From CAYURR01 sp964446745 (GTDB taxonomy: Bacteria > Bacillota > Clostridia > Lachnospirales > WQUN01): 5,041 bases of DNA. A program made the translations under genes and the position numbers. Location: contig CAYURR010000200.1 of assembly GCA_964446745.1 (NCBI GenBank), positions 1 through 5,041 on the forward strand, in the 5' to 3' direction. Below, in pieces: positions 1-5,041 of the stretch; within the stretch, counting starts at the first letter, position 1, and each line of letters begins with the position of its first letter. A model generated the notes under the pieces. It saw nothing but the letters and a program-made list of their open reading frames with translations, had not been told where the DNA came from and did no database searches.

Positions 1-1522
1 CTGTGGCGATGTTGGTGCGCAGATACTCCACAAACAGATTGATCATCGCGGCTGCGTCCGCCTTTGAAACCATATCCCTCGGGCGAATGCGGCCCTCTTC
101 ATCGGGTGCTATAATCCCGAGCGCATGCGCGGCCGCTATGTCGCGTTTTGCCCAGTCACCGATCTGCTCGTCATCTGTAAAGAATGTGAGCGGTGTCGGA
201 TCGAGCGCGAGGTTATCGAGCCCGAGCGCGCGCAACATGATCACGATTGCCTCCTGCCTCTGCAGCGGCGAGTCGAAATAGAAGCTGCCGTTGTCACGAC
301 CGACCGCGAGACCGGCCTTGTACGCGGCCATGATATACGGATACTCCGTACGCGTCGGCAACACATCCGGGAACACGATCGTCTGCGCTGTATTTTTAGC
401 ATTCTTTGTGCCTGTCTGTACAGGGGTTATAGGTAGCTTTATAGCCTTGGATAATGCCGTAACGAACTGACCGCGTGACATCGTCTGCGCGGGCTGATAT
501 GTCTTTGTATCGCCGCTCAGTATCTGCATCGCAAACAGCTTCTTTATATCACTCTCCGCGAAATGCCCCTTCAGAAAAGAGAGGTCTGGTGCGATCAGCT
601 GCTCAAATGTGTTCTGTGTCGTTATGCTCGCTCCGCCTGTCATATCCATGTCCAAGATGTACTGTGGCTTTACGAATATATCGTATTTAAGCCCGCTCTT
701 GTTCTGCATGACCTCTTTATAGTTACCGTCAAAGCTTATGGCTGTGGGTTCGTTCTTTTCATATTGCAACGTCTTAGAAACGGTTACACTCGGGCGCACC
801 TGATAGGTCATGGACCAATCATTCGCCGTGAGGGTTGTATCCATCCTGTGGGTCTCCGTCTTTGACCATGCGCTGTCGTATCCGTAAAACGATCCTGTCG
901 TATCCAGTGTGTAGACATCGTTGTCCGCGAGGTTATAAACCAAGTGTGATGAAATATCGCCCCTGTAATAGATCGCGGCTGCGTTGTGATCCTCTATGAT
1001 GCTCACGCCGAAATTGGAAGCGCGATTATCGAGCACATAGGTACCGCTCGGTGTTGTGATGCCCTCCTGCCAGTTTCTGACCGTGTAGTCCTTTATGATC
1101 TGATTGTTTTCCCTGCGCCAGTTGACTGTAAACACGATATTACGGTTTACCATGACCGTCGTGCCCGAGCCCGCTGTCGGATATACCCTCAATGTCTGTG
1201 TATACGTCCCTAGGTTTACCGTATCGGAGACCGCGCCGTTTGTCGCGATATCGATCATGCCCGTAAACTCCAGCGGCTCCCCGTCCAGAAACACCATTTC
1301 CTTGTATCTGTACGATGTCGTATTGTTTCTGTTATTTGTGGTTTTAGCGGTTTGCAGCAGTAACGTCTCAGTGGTCTTGGGCAGTCTGCGACCCTCCGAT
1401 ATGCCCCCAAAAAACCCCATATCCCCTACATTCGCATATGCATATATCGGGTTTATGGCTACAAACGCACACACTATAGCACATATCGTAAAAATCCTGA
1501 GTTTATTAAACCCTTTTTTCAT
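1..1522 (-). CDS. Secreted SLH-domain cell-surface protein, C-terminal SLH triplet (3' end cut by window edge)
   Basis: This open frame of 507 codons has no stop before the left edge, so the C-terminus is missing. It starts at ATG 1522-1520, chosen because a GGAGG lies 6 bases upstream and a signal peptide follows at once: MKKGFNKLRI, a hydrophobic core at residues 10-26, and a likely cleavage after AYA (28-30). Residues about 31-310 are rich in Thr, Tyr and Asn and look like alternating beta strands; I do not recognise the family. Three SLH-like repeats follow: about 317-363 (key motif SRGQ), 384-436 (starts FPDV, motif QRQE) and 448-502 (starts FTDD, motif SKAD). SLH triplets are known to hold proteins non-covalently on pyruvylated secondary wall polymers. 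The mature part seen has no cysteine. The gene follows the 998-residue SLH protein by 20 bases, so co-transcription is likely. A role as S-layer or envelope component is inferred; no enzymatic motif is visible. Confidence 0.9.
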   Translation of the reverse strand, partial: MKKGFNKLRIFTICAIVCAFVAINPIYAYANVGDMGFFGGISEGRRLPKTTETLLLQTAKTTNNRNNTTSYRYKEMVFLDGEPLEFTGMIDIATNGAVSDTVNLGTYTQTLRVYPTAGSGTTVMVNRNIVFTVNWRRENNQIIKDYTVRNWQEGITTPSGTYVLDNRASNFGVSIIEDHNAAAIYYRGDISSHLVYNLADNDVYTLDTTGSFYGYDSAWSKTETHRMDTTLTANDWSMTYQVRPSVTVSKTLQYEKNEPTAISFDGNYKEVMQNKSGLKYDIFVKPQYILDMDMTGGASITTQNTFEQLIAPDLSFLKGHFAESDIKKLFAMQILSGDTKTYQPAQTMSRGQFVTALSKAIKLPITPVQTGTKNAKNTAQTIVFPDVLPTRTEYPYIMAAYKAGLAVGRDNGSFYFDSPLQRQEAIVIMLRALGLDNLALDPTPLTFFTDDEQIGDWAKRDIAAAHALGIIAPDEEGRIRPRDMVSKADAAAMINLFVEYLRTNIAT

Positions 1523-1528
1523 GGAAAA

Positions 1529-1533
1529 CCTCC
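1529..1533 (-). promoter_or_regulatory. Shine-Dalgarno GGAGG of the downstream SLH gene
   Basis: GGAGG read on the minus strand lies 6 bases before ATG 1522-1520, inside the 20-base gap between the two SLH genes. It fixes the start of the second gene. The gap has no room for a separate promoter or terminator, which supports a two-gene (or longer) operon. Confidence 0.85.
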
Positions 1534-1542
1534 GATCCGGCG

Positions 1543-4539
1543 TCACGGCTTATCAACTGTGACCAAATAACCCGCCACTTCCGTTCCGCTTGTGACCCTA
1601 TCCGGCAATGCATCCGTCAACACCGTGACCTGATCCCCTACTGCGATCTTGGTCGCCGCTACCGTGGCGTTATTCTTCACAACGATAGAGTTCGCGGGTA
1701 CCGTCACATTGAGGGTCGCGTTTGTGTTGCTTATATTTATCCACTTTCCGTTTTGGTTGTTGTAATACGTTGCAGACTTGAGTCCTAATGCACCACCCTG
1801 ACTCTGATATACCGTACCTCTCACAGCCTTGTACGCGAAGGGCGCATCGATTATCCTGACGGCCTTTGAGCCGTTGACGAGCACCGTATAAACCCTATTG
1901 ATCGCTGACGCGTCCGTATAACCCTTGAACTCGTCACCCTTCATCACGCCGTCTTCAGTCACGAGCATCGTGTTGTAGTCGATTACAAACTCTCTCTGTA
2001 TCGGAGTATAGTTCCACTCTACACCGTTTAAGATGGACATCGACTGTACCTTGAAGCTCTTGCCTTCGTTTACGGACAGGATACGTCCACGCACCATCAT
2101 GATGCCCTCGTTGCCCGGCGCTGTGAAGATGTCTACGACCGCAGCTCTGTTCTCACCGTTCAATGAGACTACAGCGTGATCGTATGTTTCGATGTCCTTG
2201 CCATCCACGAGCTTGCCGTTACGCCTTACGATCGTGCCCGCATCCGTGCGTATCGTACCTTCGTTACTGATTATCGAGAAGCCGCCCGTGCCCGTCGATG
2301 ATACGACTGTATCAGCCGGCATGAATTCGTCTCTTTCGGACCTGAATGTGATCTTCTTGATCTTTTCGCCCGAGTAGTTGTTCTCGAGCGCGATATATAC
2401 ATCGCCGTCGGAACGCTTCAAGTTATTGACCGCGAAGTCCAACGTGATCTTTTTGCCGTCGTAATAGTATTCGATATCCCTTGCTGCAATGCTATATTGC
2501 TGTACCTGCTTGTAGTTTTCCCAGCCCGTCTTGCCGAGGGTCTGAGCGTTCTGTATAGACAGATTGCTCTGTATCCTGTTGATACCCGCGAGCTGACCCT
2601 TCACGATAGTGCTTATATTCTTGCCGTCACCCTCCACGGATATCTGGATAACGGATTCCGTGATATAACCCTTGTCGATCAGAGCTTGATTAATAAGAAA
2701 CTTTGCGCTGTCGCCTACCTGCAACGCCGATACGTTTGACGGTTTGCCCGTCTTTGTCACAAATACATCGTTCGCGACATCGTACCAGGCTGTCTGCTTG
2801 TCGTCGAATTCGAGCAGCACCTCTGTGAGCTCGTCGCCGGCCTTCATTTCCTTTATCTTACCGAAACGCGTCGTATAGTTGGTTGCCGCGCTGACATTCA
2901 CTATCACAGACGGATCCGCCGGATCGGTCCTGTAAAAGATGATATCGCCCGCTTGGACCGTCGACATGTCCGTTTCCTTTGGGTTGAACTTGAAGTTCGG
3001 AAATACCTCATTGATATATCCGACCTCGTCGGACATATCGTAGTACTGTGTCTTCGTGACCTTCATATTGCCCGGGTTATAATTGAAGGTTAATTTATTG
3101 CCCGTATTGTCTATGACCGTCACAAAGCCGAGATCAGGATCATTTTCGGTTACTATACCCCTTGCTTCCTTTACTAATACAGGGTCACCGATATATTTGA
3201 TGTCGTTTACGATATTGTTCTTTAATGTGAGTTCAACCTTGCTGCCCTGCGGAAACGAGGAGAGGTCTTTTCTAAACCCGCCGCTGCGGATGTAAGGCTT
3301 GTTGTTATCAGTGCCGTAGGTGCCCTCGGCCATGTTGTAGGTAAAGCTCTTCTTTGTGGAATCGGTTACGGTGACCGTGCCGTCTGTAACGTTTATGTTG
3401 TCCATGAATCCGACGATCGTCTTGCTCTCGACCGTGTTCGAGGTGGTCTGGACATACATGACTACATTGTCCGCATCCCTGACGATATATTCGACCGCAT
3501 CGCCCTCTAAGAGCGTGCCGAGCCCGCCGACCTTGGATCCCTTTAATACCACGGCATCCTTGTCACCGGCCTGAGGCGAGGTATTAGATACCGCGTCATA
3601 CTGCAGTAGATCGACCTTTCCGTCATCTCTGCGCACATAGATACCACGTGTCAACGTGGCACTGCCCGTAGCCGATTTCTGCGCGTCCTTTATACCGGCA
3701 ACCGTACCGGTTTTCTTGGTCATACCGTTTTGTTTATAGTAGATAGAGTCCAGCTTCTTTAATAAATATGCCATGTCTGCGCGTGTTACATTGGCCTTCG
3801 GCTTGAAATTGCCCGTTGCATCCGGGGACATGATCCGGTTCTGGATCATCGTTTCCACTGCCGCAATATATTGAGCCCCTACCGATTTCCAATCCTTCGC
3901 GGTATATACGCCCTGCTGATTCTCATAGGCAGGGAAAATCGTGTTGTTTTGCGAGCGTAAACCGATCAAAAGCCATTGAGCCATCTGCTCGCGTGAAACG
4001 GGGTTGTTGCGCATGAAGCTATACTTCGGATCGAGCTGAGACTGATCCCATACGAGCGCATCGTTGAAATCATTGGCCGTGATGAGCCCATACCCGCGCG
4101 CGATATCCAAATAACCGAGTGTCCAGAGCGTCAACGCGTCCGTGCCCTCGGGCATCTGTGCCTGCAATGCGAGTCCCGCGTTCTGAGCACGCTGTTCCTG
4201 ACCAATTACACGCATAACAAACGCTATGGCCTCTTGATTAGTCACCGCGTTTTGTGGTTTGTATGTCGTGCCGTAGCCTTTAACCATATTGAACGCGCCC
4301 GCGCGTGTCACCGCATCCCGCTGTGCGTCCGTGATATCTGTAAAATTCAGGTTTTTGATCAGATCCTTCGCCTCGGCACGACCTGTATAGGTCTTGTCCA
4401 CAGCTGCGTTAAATATCGTCGCATCTGCTCCGAGGATATCCTTCGGCGCATGTGCCGTAACACATGTAAACGACATCACCGCGGCAATCACGCAACCTGC
4501 AATTCGCTTGTATATCGATGTTCCTTTTTGAAACAGCAT
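1543..4539 (-). CDS. Large secreted SLH-domain protein, S-layer-like, with about eight beta-rich repeat modules
   Basis: This is a complete 998-residue protein (ATG 4539-4537, stop TGA 1545-1543). The signal peptide has K5, K11 and R12, a hydrophobic core at 13-28, and a probable cleavage after AHA (29-31). SLH-like repeats lie at about 65-113 (NFTDI start, motif TNQE), 134-194 (motif SREQ) and 216-267 (motif TRAD). Known SLH triplets bind secondary cell wall polymers. Residues about 275-998 form a long beta-rich ectodomain with recurring segments. Each seems to open with a G-x-V/I strand (near 277, 376, 460, 559, 647, 817, 907) and close with a GD-x-V-x-V type strand pair (near 346, 432, 531, 609, 712, 786, 880, 968), a period of roughly 75-100 residues. 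No catalytic motif is visible, and the mature chain has no cysteine, as is common in S-layer proteins. It is first in its operon behind a strong promoter. Main S-layer subunit or abundant envelope scaffold is the inferred role; the SLH assignment is firm. Confidence 0.93.
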   Translation of the reverse strand: MLFQKGTSIYKRIAGCVIAAVMSFTCVTAHAPKDILGADATIFNAAVDKTYTGRAEAKDLIKNLNFTDITDAQRDAVTRAGAFNMVKGYGTTYKPQNAVTNQEAIAFVMRVIGQEQRAQNAGLALQAQMPEGTDALTLWTLGYLDIARGYGLITANDFNDALVWDQSQLDPKYSFMRNNPVSREQMAQWLLIGLRSQNNTIFPAYENQQGVYTAKDWKSVGAQYIAAVETMIQNRIMSPDATGNFKPKANVTRADMAYLLKKLDSIYYKQNGMTKKTGTVAGIKDAQKSATGSATLTRGIYVRRDDGKVDLLQYDAVSNTSPQAGDKDAVVLKGSKVGGLGTLLEGDAVEYIVRDADNVVMYVQTTSNTVESKTIVGFMDNINVTDGTVTVTDSTKKSFTYNMAEGTYGTDNNKPYIRSGGFRKDLSSFPQGSKVELTLKNNIVNDIKYIGDPVLVKEARGIVTENDPDLGFVTVIDNTGNKLTFNYNPGNMKVTKTQYYDMSDEVGYINEVFPNFKFNPKETDMSTVQAGDIIFYRTDPADPSVIVNVSAATNYTTRFGKIKEMKAGDELTEVLLEFDDKQTAWYDVANDVFVTKTGKPSNVSALQVGDSAKFLINQALIDKGYITESVIQISVEGDGKNISTIVKGQLAGINRIQSNLSIQNAQTLGKTGWENYKQVQQYSIAARDIEYYYDGKKITLDFAVNNLKRSDGDVYIALENNYSGEKIKKITFRSERDEFMPADTVVSSTGTGGFSIISNEGTIRTDAGTIVRRNGKLVDGKDIETYDHAVVSLNGENRAAVVDIFTAPGNEGIMMVRGRILSVNEGKSFKVQSMSILNGVEWNYTPIQREFVIDYNTMLVTEDGVMKGDEFKGYTDASAINRVYTVLVNGSKAVRIIDAPFAYKAVRGTVYQSQGGALGLKSATYYNNQNGKWINISNTNATLNVTVPANSIVVKNNATVAATKIAVGDQVTVLTDALPDRVTSGTEVAGYLVTVDKP

Positions 4540-4542
4540 TAT

Positions 4543-4554
4543 TCACCCATCCTT
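4543..4554 (-). promoter_or_regulatory. Split Shine-Dalgarno with a tiny overlapping reading frame before the large SLH gene
   Basis: Read on the minus strand, the start region is AAGGATGGGTGAATAATG. Compared with the full anti-16S complement AAGGAGGTGA, it contains AAGGA (4554-4550) and GGTGA (4547-4543) separated by the two extra bases TG. The insertion creates an ATG (4550-4548) that opens a three-codon frame, Met-Gly-Glu, stop. Its TAA shares one base with the real ATG (TAATG, 4541-4537). The downstream ATG is taken as the true start because the signal peptide follows it in frame. Whether the mini-frame is translated is unknown. Confidence 0.65.
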
Positions 4555-4562
4555 AATTTTAC

Positions 4563-4587
4563 TTATATCATTTTATTTATATCATTT
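4563..4587 (-). repeat. Two 11-bp direct repeats in the A+T-rich leader of the SLH operon
   Basis: The 11-base word AAATGATATAA (minus strand) occurs exactly twice, at 4587-4577 and 4573-4563, with starts 14 bases apart. Both lie in the untranslated leader between the promoter and the Shine-Dalgarno of the 998-residue SLH gene. The stretch is almost all A and T, so chance duplication is possible. It could equally be a protein-binding or RNA-stability element. The repeat itself is seen directly; function is not known. Confidence 0.5.
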
Positions 4588-4631
4588 ATTTATCTGTCAG
4601 AAATATGCCATGATTCTCAGTCTTTGGATTC

Positions 4632-4661
4632 ATTATAACACCTTTTTCAGGAATCAGTCAA
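4632..4661 (-). promoter_or_regulatory. Sigma-A promoter of the SLH operon
   Basis: On the minus strand, TTGACT (4661-4656) is followed after 18 bases by a perfect TATAAT (4637-4632). A TG one base before the -10 makes an extended -10 element (TGTTATAAT). Transcription should begin near 4625, giving a leader of about 85 bases before ATG 4539. Near-consensus elements suit the high expression usual for S-layer proteins. It is back to back with the tRNA promoter; the two -35 boxes are 9 bases apart. Confidence 0.85.
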
Positions 4662-4670
4662 AGAAAAAAC

Positions 4671-4698
4671 TTGATTTATTTCTGGAAATCGTTATAAT
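4671..4698 (+). promoter_or_regulatory. Sigma-A promoter of tRNA-Ser(CGA)
   Basis: TTGATT (4671-4676) and a perfect TATAAT (4693-4698) are 16 bases apart on the plus strand. Transcription would begin near 4705, only about 7 bases before the mature tRNA 5' end at 4712, as is common for bacterial tRNA genes. The slightly short spacer is the only departure from consensus. Confidence 0.8.
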
Positions 4699-4711
4699 GA
4701 TGTAGGTCTTT

Positions 4712-4797
4712 GGAAGCGTATCGAAGTGGTCATAACGGGCCTGACTCGAAATCAGGTAGTCCGCAAGGGCTCGTGGGTTCGAATCCCACCGCTTCCG
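4712..4797 (+). tRNA. tRNA-Ser, anticodon CGA (reads UCG)
   Basis: This is an 86-base class II tRNA. The acceptor stem GGAAGCG (4712-4718) pairs fully with CGCTTCC (4790-4796), with discriminator G at 4797 as expected for serine. The D arm is 4721-4738 with GG in its loop. The anticodon stem CCTGA/TCAGG (4740-4744, 4752-4756) encloses CTCGAAA, giving anticodon CGA at 4747-4749. The long variable arm has a 5-bp stem, AGTCC with GGGCT (4758-4762, 4767-4771, one G-T pair), closed by a GCAA tetraloop. The T arm is GTGGG-TTCGAAT-CCCAC (4773-4789). CCA is not encoded (the next bases are TTA), so it must be added by tRNA nucleotidyltransferase. It is a single gene with its own promoter and terminator. 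Confidence 0.97.
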
Positions 4798-4808
4798 TTA
4801 AAATTTAT

Positions 4809-4843
4809 CAAAAGCCGTCAAATGAAAAATTTGACGGCTTTTG
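4809..4843 (+). terminator. Intrinsic terminator after tRNA-Ser, probably bidirectional
   Basis: A perfect inverted repeat of 15 bp (4809-4823 with 4829-4843) surrounds the loop GAAAA. The GC-rich core GCCGTC/GACGGC is flanked by AAAA on the left and TTTT on the right (4839-4842), so it has the hairpin plus T-run form on both strands. The T run is short and largely inside the extended stem. It ends the tRNA transcript and could also end a leftward transcript arriving from the right edge. Confidence 0.85.
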
Positions 4844-5041
4844 CTGTGTATATAGGGTGAATTTTTATGTTGGCGGATAAAAGAATGAATTCAATCAATA
4901 GAACAGCATATAAAATTGATTATATTTGCCACATTAATGCAAAAACGACAACAAATCTGATAGCAACTTGAGAACGGGAATAACCTCTAACAAGCTATCA
5001 AAATCGTTAACGTCCACACTTGCTGGCAATAATGCGTGTAC
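4844..5041. other. A+T-rich stretch with no confident gene
   Basis: This 198-base tail is visibly richer in A and T than the SLH operon. A 34-codon plus-strand frame (ATG 4867 to TGA 4971) has only a weak GGGTG upstream and no recognisable content. An imperfect inverted repeat lies at 4958-4970 and 4991-5000, and the 8-bp palindrome CGTTAACG at 5005-5012. The most gene-like content is a minus-strand open end, listed separately. No insertion-sequence ends or tRNA fragment duplication were seen. Confidence 0.5.
4934..5041 (-). CDS. Possible C-terminal end of an unidentified leftward gene (partial)
   Basis: On the minus strand, a frame enters from the right edge and runs 35 codons to TAA (4936-4934). 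The peptide begins VHALLPASVDVNDFDSLL and is leucine-rich near its end, as an amphipathic helix would be. Leucine codons are mainly TTG and TTA, unlike the SLH genes, which favour CTG and CTC. The bidirectional hairpin at 4809-4843 would fit as its terminator, about 90 bases downstream. The piece is too short to assign a family, and a chance frame or decayed gene is equally possible. Confidence 0.22.
   Translation of the reverse strand, partial: VHALLPASVDVNDFDSLLEVIPVLKLLSDLLSFLH

Noticed and set aside
1104..1562. A 152-codon plus-strand open frame opposite the start of the second SLH gene.
   Set aside because: It overlaps two well-supported minus-strand genes, has no good Shine-Dalgarno and no recognisable protein content; it is an antisense shadow. 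The same holds for the other plus-strand frames between 1 and 4638.
4492..4503. IAGC at residues 13-16 of the large SLH protein resembles a lipobox, which would make it a lipoprotein.
   Set aside because: The hydrophobic core follows rather than precedes this cysteine, and the mature domains are SLH type; a normal signal peptide with cleavage near AHA (29-31) fits better.
4597..4611. A four-codon frame (Met-Ala-Tyr-Phe, stop) in the leader of the SLH operon, possibly an upstream leader peptide.
   Set aside because: No Shine-Dalgarno precedes it, and frames this short arise by chance in A+T-rich DNA.
4893..4921. 7-bp inverted repeat AATCAAT/ATTGATT, considered as an operator or terminator.
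   Set aside because: It is short, all A/T apart from one pair, and sits in A+T-rich sequence where such pairs are expected by chance.
4867..4971. A 34-codon plus-strand frame after the terminator.
   Set aside because: Only a weak GGGTG lies upstream, no promoter was found, and the peptide has no recognisable feature.

Overview
The window most likely comes from a Gram-positive-type bacterium of the Clostridia/Bacillota kind. It carries two secreted proteins with S-layer homology (SLH) triplets, strong extended -10 sigma-A promoters, a consensus-like Shine-Dalgarno, and a class II tRNA-Ser without an encoded CCA. This placement is inferred from gene style; no marker gene fixes the species.

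About nine tenths of the window is one leftward (minus-strand) cell-surface operon. The first gene (4539 down to 1543) encodes a complete 998-residue exported protein: signal peptide, three SLH repeats at the N-terminus, then about 700 residues of beta-rich sequence that I read as roughly eight degenerate modules of about 90 residues. After a 20-base gap with its own Shine-Dalgarno, the second gene starts at 1522 and runs off the left edge. It has a signal peptide, an unrecognised beta-rich region of about 280 residues, and three SLH repeats at the C-terminal side. The two proteins thus carry their wall-binding SLH blocks at opposite ends, and both appear cysteine-free after signal removal. 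They look like co-expressed structural components of the cell envelope.

To the right is a compact divergent promoter region (about 4632-4698). One promoter fires left into the SLH operon through an A+T-rich leader of about 85 bases. The other fires right into tRNA-Ser(CGA) at 4712-4797, which is closed by a strong hairpin terminator at 4809-4843.

The last 200 bases (4844-5041) are A+T-rich and look unlike the operon. They may hold the tail of a leftward gene entering from the right edge (stop at 4934-4936), which would share the hairpin as a convergent terminator, but the evidence is weak.

I did not find a CRISPR array, an insertion sequence, a defence system or a clearly new type of system. 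The most unusual items are the modular architecture of the large SLH protein, the unassigned ectodomain of its partner, and the translation-start region of the large gene.
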